Below, piece by piece: positions 1 through 8,684 of a DNA stretch of 64,000 nucleotides. Every line of letters starts with the position of its first letter. Within the stretch, counting starts at the first letter, position 1. Under the pieces are notes generated by a model. It ran no database searches. It was not told the DNA's origin and worked only from the letters and a program-made list of their open reading frames with translations. A program made the position numbers and the translations under genes. This stretch comes from an uncultured bacterium (GTDB lineage: Bacteria; Chloroflexota; Anaerolineae; J036; Brachytrichaceae), in NCBI GenBank assembly GCA_903873965.1, contig CAIQQO010000347.1:1-64000 (forward strand). Direction: 5' to 3'.

Positions 1-36
1 AGGAGAAGGTCGCGGGTTCAAATCCCGTCGCCCGCT
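1..36 (+). tRNA. tRNA-Gly, 3' part only (cut by window start)
   Basis: The T-arm (stem 12-16 and 24-28 around loop TTCAAAT) and the acceptor 3' strand CGCCCGC with discriminator T36 are present. The bases before it fit the 3' side of an anticodon stem (GGAGA) and a short variable loop. Discriminator U and a GCGGGCG-type acceptor are typical of tRNA-Gly. The anticodon lies outside the window, so the amino acid is inferred. CCA is not encoded. Confidence 0.7.
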
Positions 37-40
37 TCAG

Positions 41-73
41 AAGGATGAAGGGATAAATCCTTCATCCTTTTTG
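41..73 (+). terminator. Rho-independent terminator after tRNA-Gly
   Basis: An 11-base perfect inverted repeat (AAGGATGAAGG at 41-51, CCTTCATCCTT at 59-69) has a 7-base loop and runs into a T-rich tract. It lies between the two tRNA genes, so they are probably separate transcripts or partly uncoupled. Confidence 0.75.
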
Positions 74-79
74 TTTTGC

Positions 80-152
80 GGGCCTGTAGCGCAGTTGGGA
101 GCGCGCCTCAATCGCACTGAGGAGGTCAGGGGTTCAAATCCCCTCAGGTCCA
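80..152 (+). tRNA. tRNA-Ala (anticodon CGC)
   Basis: A full 73-base cloverleaf can be drawn. Acceptor GGGCCTG (80-86) pairs with CAGGTCC (145-151), including the G3:U70 wobble that identifies alanine tRNAs, with discriminator A152. The D-stem is GCGC/GCGC. The anticodon stem CCTCA/TGAGG encloses loop ATCGCAC with anticodon CGC at 113-115. The T-arm is AGGGG/CCCCT around TTCAAAT. CCA is not encoded. Confidence 0.95.
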
Positions 153-159
153 TCCATGA

Positions 160-195
160 ACACCGACAGGGTAGATACCCTGCGGTGTTTTTTAT
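160..195 (+). terminator. Rho-independent terminator after tRNA-Ala
   Basis: Inverted repeat ACACCG...CGGTGT continues inward, past one bulged A, as CAGGGTA/TACCCTG, and is followed directly by six T residues. It ends the tRNA-Ala transcript 48 bases before the next gene. Confidence 0.75.
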
Positions 196-242
196 TAACA
201 CGGAGACGTTGGTGAATTGAGTGTTAAAGAGGGAGAGACCCA

Positions 243-1364
243 ATGCTTTGGCATGAAGTAAAATTTCAGCCCGAACAGACACAGACATTCATTGGAAGCC
301 CGGGTCTGGCGCGTCTTCCTGATGGTGTTCTGGTGGCTAGCCATGATTACTTCGGGCCGGGGTGTCCCCGTACGTGCGAAGGCGAAGAGGGCATGGTCAG
401 CATCTACCGTTCTGAAGACAATGGACAGTCGTGGGTTAATGTGACGCATGTGATGAATGCGTTCTGGTCGGCTCTTTTTTATCATCAGGGGAGTTTGTAC
501 TTGATAGGAACCAGCCAGCAATGGGGCTCGATTGTGATTCGTCGAAGTAATGATGGTGGTTTCACGTGGACACACCCCACGGACAGTCAACATGGCCTGC
601 TTTTCAAGGGAGGCGCCTTTCACAATGCACCCAATTACCATTGTGCGCCAACTCCAGTGCTTGTGCACGGCAACAGACTGTATCGCGCCTTTGAGAATTG
701 TGATCCTTTGGAATGGGGGCCTGGGTTCAAGTCACTGGTTATATCGGTTGGCAAAGACGGTGACCTGTTGGATGCAGGGAATTGGTCCATGAGCAATCAG
801 CTTGCATTTGACCCAGCCTGGCTTCCGAAGGAATGGGGCGACTTAGCGCGCCCAGGATGGCTGGAAGGTAATATGGTGACCGCGCCCAGTGGGGAACTCT
901 GGAATGTCCTGCGATTTCACGCTAACCCCGTTGTCGGCAAAGCTGCCATCGTTAAAGTACATGATGATGGCGCTCGGTTGATCTTTAACCCGACTAATGG
1001 CTTTATCGAGTTTCCAGGAGGCGCCACCAAATTCACGATCAGACGCGATCCGAAATCGCAGAAATACCTTGCTTTGGTCAATAATGTTACTGATGCGCGT
1101 CGGCCGGATCAACGCAACGTACTTTCCTTATCCATATCTACTGACCTGATGCACTGGAAGCTTGTCAAAACACTGATGGTCGATGACACCGGGTTAGGCC
1201 ATGAAGACTCTATCCACCTGACTGGATTTCAGTATGTCGAATGGCACTTTGATGGGAACGATATCATCTATTTGATTCGCGCTGCCTACCGTGGTGCCCG
1301 TAATTTCCACGATGCCAATCGCTTGATCTTTGCACGGCTGATCAACTACGCCGACTACATGTGA
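243..1364 (+). CDS. BNR/Asp-box (sialidase-fold) protein, exact function unknown
   Basis: This 373-residue protein has no signal peptide. Two Asp-boxes are visible, SEDNGQSW at residues 57-64 and SNDGGFTW at 102-109, which mark blades of the six-bladed sialidase/neuraminidase-type beta-propeller. The rest reads like a whole propeller of short Gly/Trp-rich strands. The Arg triad of true sialidases cannot be placed with confidence, so it may instead be an exo-glycosidase-like or binding propeller. A GAGGGAGAG ribosome site lies just upstream of the ATG. It sits 149 bases before a nucleoside-type ABC importer on the same strand and may be co-transcribed; a substrate link is only suggested by position. 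Confidence 0.6.
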   Translation: MLWHEVKFQPEQTQTFIGSPGLARLPDGVLVASHDYFGPGCPRTCEGEEGMVSIYRSEDNGQSWVNVTHVMNAFWSALFYHQGSLYLIGTSQQWGSIVIRRSNDGGFTWTHPTDSQHGLLFKGGAFHNAPNYHCAPTPVLVHGNRLYRAFENCDPLEWGPGFKSLVISVGKDGDLLDAGNWSMSNQLAFDPAWLPKEWGDLARPGWLEGNMVTAPSGELWNVLRFHANPVVGKAAIVKVHDDGARLIFNPTNGFIEFPGGATKFTIRRDPKSQKYLALVNNVTDARRPDQRNVLSLSISTDLMHWKLVKTLMVDDTGLGHEDSIHLTGFQYVEWHFDGNDIIYLIRAAYRGARNFHDANRLIFARLINYADYM

Positions 1365-1513
1365 GGTCCCCTATTACCGAACGGGCTGCTCAGGTTGACA
1401 TGCAAACATCCCGTCGGCCTCTTGGGTCGTTATCACAATGCAGTGGGCAAGAACGCCTGCAATGATAGAATTTGCGTGGTAACAATACGCCTTGCTTGAG
1501 GAGAAGAACAATA

Positions 1514-2653
1514 ATGCGTCAAAAAATAACAGTTTGGTTGACGACCGCGATTGCGGCGTCCATGATTCTTACAAGCTGCAGTGCTGCCACGTCGACAGTT
1601 GCACCTGCAACCACCGCCCCCGCCGCGACAGCGGCTCCTTCTGCCGCAAAAAAACTACGTGTGAAACTAGTGATTAATGGCACCCTTGGCGACAAGTCGT
1701 TTTTTGACTCTGCCAGTTTGGGCATGGATATCATTAAAAAAGAACTGGGTTATGACACGAAGATCGTTGAGTTGAGTTATGACCGCAACAAGTGGGAGCC
1801 AGGTCTTGAGGATGCCGCCGCGTCTGATGACTATGACGCCCTGGTCGCTGGTTCGCTCGATATGGGCGATTACATGAGCAAGATTGCGCCTAAGTATCCT
1901 AACAAGAAATTCTGGTTCTTCGAGGGTGACATCGACTTCGCGAGTAAACTGGGCGCAGGAAGCTGCACCAATAAGTGCTCAAATGTTTACTCGATGTACT
2001 TCAAGCAGAATGAAGGGTCATATCTAGTCGGCCTGGCCACAGGGCTGTCTCTTAAGGCAAAGGCTCTGAAAGGTATTGACAATAAGACCAAGGTCGGCGG
2101 TATCGGCGGCATGGACATTCCCGGCATCAATGACTTCTTTGTTGGTTTTAAGCAAGGTTTGAAAGATGCCGGCCTCAATCCTGATACCGATATCATCATC
2201 CAGTATGTTGGTGGTGACAATCCGTGGAACAATCCGGCCAAAGGCAAGGAAATCGCTAAGTCCATGTACCAGCAGGGTGCTGGCGTTGTATGGGGTGTAG
2301 CCGGTGGCTCTGGCATGGGCGTATTCGAGGCCGCCGTCGAAGCCAATGCTTATAGTATTGGCGTCGATTCCGACCAGTATTTTACTGTTTCTGATCCTAA
2401 GCAGAAGACGACGATTATCACGTCCATGTTGAAGAATGTGGGTGCAGGTATCGCACGCGCGGCCAAGATGGATGCGTCGGGTACACTAAAGTACGGGACC
2501 GCAGAATATCTGGGTGTTGCTGAAGATGCAGTCGGGCTGGCTAACAACGAAAACTATCAGAAACTTGTTTCGGCAGAAGTACAGGCTAAGGTTGCACAGG
2601 CTGTCAAGGATATCAAGGACGGCAAGATCAAAGTCGATACGACACTCAAATAA
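1514..2653 (+). CDS. BMP-family ABC transporter substrate-binding lipoprotein (nucleoside type)
   Basis: The protein is a 379-residue extracellular receptor of the Bmp/PnrA family (periplasmic-binding fold), whose characterised members bind nucleosides. The ATG at 1514 is chosen because it follows GAGGAGAAG and opens a lipoprotein signal peptide with lipobox LTSC (Cys22); an in-frame TTG at 1472 would add a spurious extension. An Ala/Thr/Pro linker follows the Cys, then typical motifs such as GTLGDKSFFDSA, GGMDIPGINDFFVGF and GVDSDQY near the C-terminal lobe. It is the first gene of a four-gene importer cluster (receptor, double ATPase, two permeases). Ligand identity is inferred from family and from the uridine phosphorylase and ribokinase genes elsewhere in the window. 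Confidence 0.85.
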   Translation: MRQKITVWLTTAIAASMILTSCSAATSTVAPATTAPAATAAPSAAKKLRVKLVINGTLGDKSFFDSASLGMDIIKKELGYDTKIVELSYDRNKWEPGLEDAAASDDYDALVAGSLDMGDYMSKIAPKYPNKKFWFFEGDIDFASKLGAGSCTNKCSNVYSMYFKQNEGSYLVGLATGLSLKAKALKGIDNKTKVGGIGGMDIPGINDFFVGFKQGLKDAGLNPDTDIIIQYVGGDNPWNNPAKGKEIAKSMYQQGAGVVWGVAGGSGMGVFEAAVEANAYSIGVDSDQYFTVSDPKQKTTIITSMLKNVGAGIARAAKMDASGTLKYGTAEYLGVAEDAVGLANNENYQKLVSAEVQAKVAQAVKDIKDGKIKVDTTLK

Positions 2654-2669
2654 CTTTCTGCGATCACCC

Positions 2670-2699
2670 GCCGCCCTGACAAGAATCAACCGGGGCGGC
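2670..2699 (+). other. Intercistronic hairpin after the receptor gene
   Basis: GCCGCCC (2670-2676) and GGGCGGC (2693-2699) form a 7-base GC stem with a 16-base loop and no T-run. Such hairpins after a receptor gene commonly stabilise the upstream mRNA or attenuate distal genes; that role is inferred here. Confidence 0.45.
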
Positions 2700-2784
2700 A
2701 GGTCATGTTGCAGTTAACCGACTAGCGCAACTGCTATAACGTCGGCGTTGTTGCAGGAGGCTTACGATCAGCACCCCACTGTCA

Positions 2785-4353
2785 TTGAGTAAGAATCCCC
2801 CTCTCGAAGCTTCGGCTTTGATTGAGATGCGCGATATCATCAAGATCTACCCTAATGGCGTGCGTGCCAATCGGGAAGTCCATTTCGGGATTAGGTCTGG
2901 AGAAATCCACGCGCTCGTTGGTGAAAATGGCGCCGGTAAATCCACCCTGATGAAGATTCTGTACGGGGTGGAGCGTCCGTCGTCTGGTTCGATTTTCCTA
3001 CGAGGGAAATCCGTTCATATCAACTCAGAGCATGAAGCAATCGCATTGGGAATAGGCATGGTCTTTCAGAATTTCATGCTGGTTCCTTCGTTCACTATCG
3101 CGCAGAATGTCGTGCTTGGCAGTGAACCTATGCGCGGTATGTTGCTCGACCAGCGGGCTGCGGTCAAGATCACCAATAACCTAGCCAGACAATACGGGCT
3201 CGTGGTGGATCCGACTGCCATTGTAGATAGTGTTCCTGTAGGCATGCGTCAGCGGGTTGAAATCCTTAAGGCGCTATATCGTGGCGCCGATATTCTCATC
3301 CTGGATGAACCTACTGCCGTACTGACGCCTCAGGAGACTCGCGAGCTTTTTGCCGCGATTCGCCAGTTGGTGAATGCAGGCAAGACGATTATCTTCATTT
3401 CGCACAAGCTGCGGGAAGTGATGGAGATCAGTGATCGCGTAAGTGTGATGCGGGATGGACAAATGGTTGGCACGCTTCATACCAGTGATGCGACAGAGTC
3501 GCGCCTGGCGAAGATGATGGTTGGGCGCGAGGTGTTTCTGCAGCTTGATAAACCGACTAAGGAACGTGGTGTCGCTATGCTCCAGGTGCGCCACCTGGAA
3601 TATGTCAATGAGGCTGGGCGCGAAGTCGTCCGTGGCGTGTCGTTTAATACGTATTCCGGGGAAATACTGGGGATCGCCGGTGTTGAAGGAAACGGTCAGA
3701 CTGAGCTGGTGGAAGTGCTAACTGGATTACGCAAGCCCGTGGCCGGCACAGTATCGCTTGGCGATCATTCGATTACCGGGTTGAGTGCGAGTGCGGTACG
3801 CCTGTCTGGCGTGGCGCATATTCCTGAGGACCGACTGACCAATGGTGTGGCCCTAAATGCCAGTATTGACGAGAATTTGATCGTCGACAGGTACAACAAG
3901 CCACCGTTCTCACGAGCAGGCTTTGTGTCTCATGGCGCCGTCGTGAAACACGGCGAAAAAATGATTGACCAATATGCCATTCGCGCTCCTGATGGTACAT
4001 TGCCTGTGGGTTCACTATCGGGCGGCAACATGCAGAAAGTGGTTGTGGCGCGCGAGTTATCAGCCAATCCGAAGCTACTCATTGCGGCGCAACCCACACG
4101 TGGTGTGGATATCGGTGCAACGGAGTTCATGCATCAGCAGTTGCTGAAGCAGCGGAATGAAGGCGTTGCGGTGCTGCTTGTTTCGGCCGATCTTGCTGAG
4201 GTCATGTCGTTATCGGACAGGTTGGCCGTCATGCATAACGGTCGCATTGTTGCGATAATTACCGATGTTCGAAATGTAAGTGAAGAGGAAGTGGGTTTGT
4301 TCATGCTTGGCGTAAAACAGCAAACGCAGGCGGAAATAGAGGCAAATTGGTAG
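2785..4353 (+). CDS. Nucleoside/sugar-type ABC transporter ATP-binding protein (two ABC domains)
   Basis: The protein carries two fused nucleotide-binding domains in the RbsA/NupA manner (about 522 residues). Domain 1 has an intact Walker A (GENGAGKST, residues 46-54) and Walker B (ILILDEPTAVL). Domain 2 has the degenerate Walker A usual for this family (GVEGNGQTE), signature LSGGNMQK and a Walker-B-like LLIAAQPTRGVD with Gln instead of Glu. It energises the two downstream permeases. The start is uncertain: TTG at 2785 opens the homology, but AGGAGG at 2755-2760 is 24 bases upstream, at ideal distance from in-frame ATC 2767; CTG 2779 is also possible. The end overlaps the next gene by 7 bases. 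Confidence 0.85.
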   Translation: MSKNPPLEASALIEMRDIIKIYPNGVRANREVHFGIRSGEIHALVGENGAGKSTLMKILYGVERPSSGSIFLRGKSVHINSEHEAIALGIGMVFQNFMLVPSFTIAQNVVLGSEPMRGMLLDQRAAVKITNNLARQYGLVVDPTAIVDSVPVGMRQRVEILKALYRGADILILDEPTAVLTPQETRELFAAIRQLVNAGKTIIFISHKLREVMEISDRVSVMRDGQMVGTLHTSDATESRLAKMMVGREVFLQLDKPTKERGVAMLQVRHLEYVNEAGREVVRGVSFNTYSGEILGIAGVEGNGQTELVEVLTGLRKPVAGTVSLGDHSITGLSASAVRLSGVAHIPEDRLTNGVALNASIDENLIVDRYNKPPFSRAGFVSHGAVVKHGEKMIDQYAIRAPDGTLPVGSLSGGNMQKVVVARELSANPKLLIAAQPTRGVDIGATEFMHQQLLKQRNEGVAVLLVSADLAEVMSLSDRLAVMHNGRIVAIITDVRNVSEEEVGLFMLGVKQQTQAEIEANW

Positions 4354-5480
4354 ACACTCCAGCAATCACTAACTCCGAGGCTCGTGTTCATGAACGCATG
4401 CGTATTCGCAAAGAGCGTGTGCGTGGGTCATTGATCGATCTGGTGGTCACACTGGGGACAATTGTCATCGCCCTTGTGGTGGGCTTTATCGTCACACTGG
4501 CAGTTGGGAAGCAGCCCATTGCAGCGTACACTGCCCTGTTGACCGGGCCATTAAGCCAGGTCAACCGACTTGGGAACTGGCTACAGGACGCAACGACGCT
4601 TATTTTGATCGGTTTATCGGTGTCAATTGCGTTTCAGGCACGCCAGTTTAACCTTGGGGCCGAAGGGTCGCTGCTGGTGGGTGCGATGACAGCTGCCGTA
4701 GTTGCGCTCTATGTACCGCTTCCGCCGATACTCGGAATTATCGTGCCCTTGCTGGCTGCCATGGCGGCGGGATTTCTCGTCGCTTTAATACCTGGCTGGA
4801 TGAAGGCGTATCTCAATGCCAACGAGATTGTTTCCACCTTGATGATTAACGCAATCATCGCCAATTTATACCAGTATCTGTTGATCAACTTCCTGACGCC
4901 AGAAGGTGACAACGTGCGTCGTTCCGCACTGCTGCCGGCTACCTCAGCCTTTCCCTTGTTAGCCGACATCTTCAATGCAAACCTGGGACGCGCGAATTTG
5001 GCTATTGTTGTTGTGCTAATCGTTGTGATCGCGGTGTGGATTCTCATGCGCCACACCTCTTTCGGCTACGAAATCCGGATGATCGGCGCTAATGAGAAAT
5101 TTGCTCAGTATGGCGGCATCAACACAAAGCGCGTGGTCATGCTGGCTTTCGCCATTGGCGGCGCTGTTGCTGCGATAGGCGGTGTTCATCTGGCAATGGG
5201 CGTGCACAACCGTCTCATCCTGGGCATATCCGCAGGATTGGGCTTTGAAGGCATTGTAGTCGCGATGTTAGCCCGTAATAATCCTTTGCTCGTTCCAATC
5301 ACGGGTTTGTTCTATTCTTACCTGCGCATTGGCGGCGATATTATGGAACGCACGGCGTCGGTTGGTGCCGAAATTGTCCAGGTGATTCAGGCTGTCATCA
5401 TTCTGCTTATAACAGCGCAGTTTGTGATCGAGTATGTCCGAACGCGTCGCAACCGAAGGGCTGCCGAAGCAAAGTTGTAG
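4347..5480 (+). CDS. ABC transporter permease, BPD_transp_2 type (first of pair)
   Basis: This 377-residue integral membrane protein has about eight to nine hydrophobic segments after a basic cytoplasmic N-terminus (HERMRIRKERVRG). The pattern, including FNLGAEGSLLVGA and a segment around NEIVSTLMINAI, is that of the RbsC/NupP-like permease family. The start is TTG at 4347, overlapping the ATPase stop and preceded by AGAGG; ATG at 4398 is an alternative. Tight overlap with the ATPase gene argues for translational coupling and a shared complex. Confidence 0.82.
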   Translation: MVDTPAITNSEARVHERMRIRKERVRGSLIDLVVTLGTIVIALVVGFIVTLAVGKQPIAAYTALLTGPLSQVNRLGNWLQDATTLILIGLSVSIAFQARQFNLGAEGSLLVGAMTAAVVALYVPLPPILGIIVPLLAAMAAGFLVALIPGWMKAYLNANEIVSTLMINAIIANLYQYLLINFLTPEGDNVRRSALLPATSAFPLLADIFNANLGRANLAIVVVLIVVIAVWILMRHTSFGYEIRMIGANEKFAQYGGINTKRVVMLAFAIGGAVAAIGGVHLAMGVHNRLILGISAGLGFEGIVVAMLARNNPLLVPITGLFYSYLRIGGDIMERTASVGAEIVQVIQAVIILLITAQFVIEYVRTRRNRRAAEAKL

Positions 5481-5569
5481 GACAGTCACTTCAGCCATGT
5501 CACTGATGAAACAAAATTCTCTACGGTGGACGTGCGAGTCTGCCCAGTTTAGCGTGAGGCAACATCAAG

Positions 5570-6514
5570 ATGGATAGCGCCCTAAAAGTGATTTTCAGCG
5601 CCGTATTCGTTTCCACCATTTTGCGCGTGTCCACACCGCTCATTTTGCCTGCTCTGGGTGGTTTGATCGCGGAATTAAGCGGAGCTTCGAATATCGCCCT
5701 CGAAGGCATGATGTTGACATCTGCCTGTGCTGGTGTGCTGGTCAGTGTCTACACCCACAGTGAGTGGCTGGGCTTGCTGGCCGGTATTTCGCTTGCAGAA
5801 GTGATGGCGCTCATTTTGGGCTATTTTCACCTGAAATTGAAGGCCGATATCATTCTTGTGGGACTAGCGCTCAACATTCTGGCATCGGGTGCGACGATAT
5901 TTGTTGTGTACCTTCTGACTGGCGATAAAGGTTCATCAACAAAACTGGTCAGCCTGGAAATGCCGACCATCACGATCCCCATCATCAAAGACATCCCTTT
6001 CCTGGGCGAGGTGTTGAGTGGTCAAAACCTGATCACCTATCTGGCGTTTATTGCCACAGGGCTGGTATGGTTGTTCCTCTATCGCACTCGTCTAGGTATC
6101 CATATTCGCGCCGTTGGCGAGAATCCTGATGCAGCCCGGTCCGTGGGCATCAACGTGTCAGCCATGCGTTATCTGGCGCTGATGCTAAGTGCGTTACTGG
6201 CGGCGTTGGGCGGCATTCATCTCAGTATGGGATACGTCAAGTTTTTCCAACGTGATATGACTTCTGGGCGGGGATTTATAGCATTGGCTGCCGTATACCT
6301 TGGAGCCAAGCACCCTGTTGGTACGCTGATTGCAGCCTTGGTGTTTGGTGCTGCAGATGCCTTATCTATTCAACTGGGCAACCTTAATATTCCCAGCCAG
6401 CTTGTGCAGATGATTCCCCCGGTGGTAACCGTTGTGTCGCTGATCCTCTATGCCATTGCGCGTAAACGCCGCGCTGCCATGCTTCAAAGGCGATTTCAGA
6501 AAACGAGCGTGTGA
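5570..6514 (+). CDS. ABC transporter permease, BPD_transp_2 type (second of pair)
   Basis: This 314-residue polytopic protein belongs to the same permease family as the preceding gene but is the shorter partner. It shows GASNIALEGMMLTSA near the N-terminus, GENPDAARSVGIN in the cytoplasmic loop that faces the ATPase, and a strongly hydrophobic C-terminus. BMP-type importers use such heterodimeric permeases. The ATG at 5570 follows GAGG at 5556-5559, 89 bases after the first permease. It is the last gene of the importer cluster and converges on the LysW operon. Confidence 0.83.
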   Translation: MDSALKVIFSAVFVSTILRVSTPLILPALGGLIAELSGASNIALEGMMLTSACAGVLVSVYTHSEWLGLLAGISLAEVMALILGYFHLKLKADIILVGLALNILASGATIFVVYLLTGDKGSSTKLVSLEMPTITIPIIKDIPFLGEVLSGQNLITYLAFIATGLVWLFLYRTRLGIHIRAVGENPDAARSVGINVSAMRYLALMLSALLAALGGIHLSMGYVKFFQRDMTSGRGFIALAAVYLGAKHPVGTLIAALVFGAADALSIQLGNLNIPSQLVQMIPPVVTVVSLILYAIARKRRAAMLQRRFQKTSV

Positions 6515-6574
6515 TCATAATCCACAGGCGGCTTCATGGCAGATATGTGTGACGCTGTCAAGGGTGCACAAAAA

Positions 6575-7309
6575 TCACGCATTACTGCGTGGCGCTATTT
6601 CCCAGATGCCAAACGGATTGAAGTATGGGTCATTCGGTTCATACAGAACGCAATCACGGTGAGTGAGTTGATATATCCCACCAGCGCCGTCACTCAGCGT
6701 CGAATAACCACTACGCAGCGTCAGTTGCTCGTGCACGACGGACATCAGAAAACCTCGCAGTAATTCCCCGCCATTCGCTGTATTTTGTTGAGCTGTCACC
6801 ATTGCGTCGGGCAGTCCCAGATTGTGCATGCCGCAGGAATGTACTTCACCTGACCGGCTGAACAGAGACACAAAGCTGATATAGAGTGCGCCAACGTGTG
6901 TATGACTACGTTCAGACTGTGCGAGCCAATCCCAGGCACTTAGCGCCACGCCGGCTGTTTCAACTCTGACGCCAAAACCGCCTGCGCGCAAAACGATGGC
7001 AGCCAAAGCCATAGCATCACGACCTGCATCCAGAGAGCCTCCTGGGCATACCAAATAAGCACAACCCGCATGATGTTCGATCAGATCGAGGTCAGCGTGG
7101 CTGAGCGACTGCCGGTTGGCCATTTCATAGGCGCGCCTCAATGTGGCATCCGGTTCCTGCCATGTCAGTTCAGCATCGCTGCCTGGTCCGATCAGGCGAT
7201 CGTGATTTGCATTCAAGTGATAGCCGACGCCTGACGCCGAAATCGCCTGGCCAAGTTCTTCGGGACTACGCCACGGGCCAGGAATACCCAGGATGATTTT
7301 CAAATCCAT
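6575..7309 (-). CDS. Uncharacterised protein, possibly DUF4261-like
   Basis: This 244-residue soluble protein has no signal peptide or membrane segment. The ATG at 7309 follows AAGG closely; the longer frame starting inside the previous gene is not needed. Visible features are an N-terminal GIPGPWRSPEEL, a middle THVGALYISF and a C-terminal CGMHNLGLPDAMV, a pattern that faintly recalls DUF4261. It is the last gene of the lysW-to-homocitrate-synthase operon, only 4 bases after that stop, so it is co-transcribed with lysine biosynthesis. No function can be assigned from sequence; stress or immunity-type roles of related domains are not supported by this context. Confidence 0.5.
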   Translation of the reverse strand: MDLKIILGIPGPWRSPEELGQAISASGVGYHLNANHDRLIGPGSDAELTWQEPDATLRRAYEMANRQSLSHADLDLIEHHAGCAYLVCPGGSLDAGRDAMALAAIVLRAGGFGVRVETAGVALSAWDWLAQSERSHTHVGALYISFVSLFSRSGEVHSCGMHNLGLPDAMVTAQQNTANGGELLRGFLMSVVHEQLTLRSGYSTLSDGAGGIYQLTHRDCVLYEPNDPYFNPFGIWEIAPRSNA

Positions 7310-7313
7310 CACC

Positions 7314-8648
7314 TTATTGCTTCGAGCGCAGGATGACACCGCTGGCGTGTGTGATCTCGCCTACTTCAGCTGTATGCGTGGTGTCAGTCATATTCTGTGC
7401 GATCGTACCGCGGAATTGCTCTGGGACTTTCATTGGCTTCAATCCATACTCGTCCTCTGCTATCTTCAGCAGCATGGCTGCCGGAGATGCACCGAAGGGT
7501 ATGCCATACACCTGCTGTTTGAATGACGTGGCGATACTTTTAGCGCCGCTCTCATCAATATCGAAACCGCAGATTTCCTTAAGGAAATAATGGATCACAT
7601 TCCACCCACTGAGTGGTCCAAGCAGAATTTCAGACTCAGTAACACCAAACTGATCCAGAGGATTTGCTTCATAGGTGCTGGCGTTGTTGATCATTGCCTT
7701 CTGGTGCACACCAGCGGCGTGAGTGCGGTTAGTCAAACTGACGGGTTCCTTGGAGGGCACCAGCTTACGCAGTTTGTCTGCCATGAGCACATTGATAGGA
7801 TACGACTCGCGTACGTGATAGCCATCAAGGAATTGATATTCCTTGTCCACAAAGAGGTTGAACAGCAATCCTGTCATCGACGTAATTCCAGATCGTTCGC
7901 CAATGCCAAGCAAGGTGGTGTTGACGTATCGCGTGCCTGCGCGAACTGCTTCAAGCGTGTTGATCAGTGCATACCCTCTATCGTCGTGGAAATGGCCTTC
8001 CAGGTCAACGTGCGGGTAACGCTCGCGCAGCAATTTGACGCGCCGTGATACTGCCGTTGGGGTAGCCACTCCGACCGTATCAGGTGTGCCAAAACGTGAA
8101 ACAAATGGAGCCACGGCATCATAAACACTGAAAAGATCATCTTCGCGCGTGCGAAAGGCGTCTTCACCACTGAAGCGCAGGATCAAATCGGGATAATCCC
8201 TATGGATTTCCTCGATCAACTTGGTTGCCCGCCGCGTGATTTCGCCGATATTCTGTCCATGGTTAAAATTACGCGAGGCATCAGATGTGCCCATGTACAT
8301 GTTCAGACCGTCTGCGCCAGACTTAATGGCGGCCTCTACATCTGAAGGGTGACAACGTACATGCGCCAGAAGAAAAGTGTACCCACACTGTACAACAAGC
8401 TCATCGCGGACTTCTTTGATGGCCGCCCAGTCTGATGCTTCCTGCGGGCTGACATTAGGCGCAAACAATTCGATAAACTTCACGCCATACAGAATTAGAG
8501 CGCGAACGATCTCCATTTTGTCAGCCGTGGTGTAGAAATACTTGTAGTGATCATGCAGCAACGACGTCTGTGAACCTTCGCGCAGTGTTGTGTCGATGAT
8601 CTCAAGACTTCTCGGGTTGTAATATTTAAAGGAGAAAGATACGCTCAT
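7314..8648 (-). CDS. Homocitrate synthase-like DRE-TIM metallolyase
   Basis: A DRE-TIM barrel enzyme of 444 residues, it probably condenses 2-oxoglutarate and acetyl-CoA to homocitrate, the first step of the alpha-aminoadipate route to lysine. The N-terminal IIDTTLREGSQ (residues 17-27) supplies the metal-binding Asp and catalytic Arg. The HFHDDRG segment supplies metal His residues, and GIGERSGIT is a family motif. The extended C-terminal half has HAAGVHQKA. The isopropylmalate and citramalate synthase families share the fold; homocitrate synthase is preferred because the gene sits directly after lysK. Homoaconitase and homoisocitrate dehydrogenase, needed for the next steps, are not in this window. 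Confidence 0.75.
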   Translation of the reverse strand: MSVSFSFKYYNPRSLEIIDTTLREGSQTSLLHDHYKYFYTTADKMEIVRALILYGVKFIELFAPNVSPQEASDWAAIKEVRDELVVQCGYTFLLAHVRCHPSDVEAAIKSGADGLNMYMGTSDASRNFNHGQNIGEITRRATKLIEEIHRDYPDLILRFSGEDAFRTREDDLFSVYDAVAPFVSRFGTPDTVGVATPTAVSRRVKLLRERYPHVDLEGHFHDDRGYALINTLEAVRAGTRYVNTTLLGIGERSGITSMTGLLFNLFVDKEYQFLDGYHVRESYPINVLMADKLRKLVPSKEPVSLTNRTHAAGVHQKAMINNASTYEANPLDQFGVTESEILLGPLSGWNVIHYFLKEICGFDIDESGAKSIATSFKQQVYGIPFGASPAAMLLKIAEDEYGLKPMKVPEQFRGTIAQNMTDTTHTAEVGEITHASGVILRSKQ

Positions 8649-8684
8649 AATATGTGTGGTTCCAGATGTAATTCAGACAAACCA

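Noticed and set aside
195-668. 157-codon minus-strand frame opposite the BNR protein
   Set aside because: No recognisable domain, no ribosome site, and it lies against a clear plus-strand gene.
1394-1399. TTGACA as a promoter for the BMP receptor
   Set aside because: No -10-like hexamer occurs at 16-18 bases downstream.
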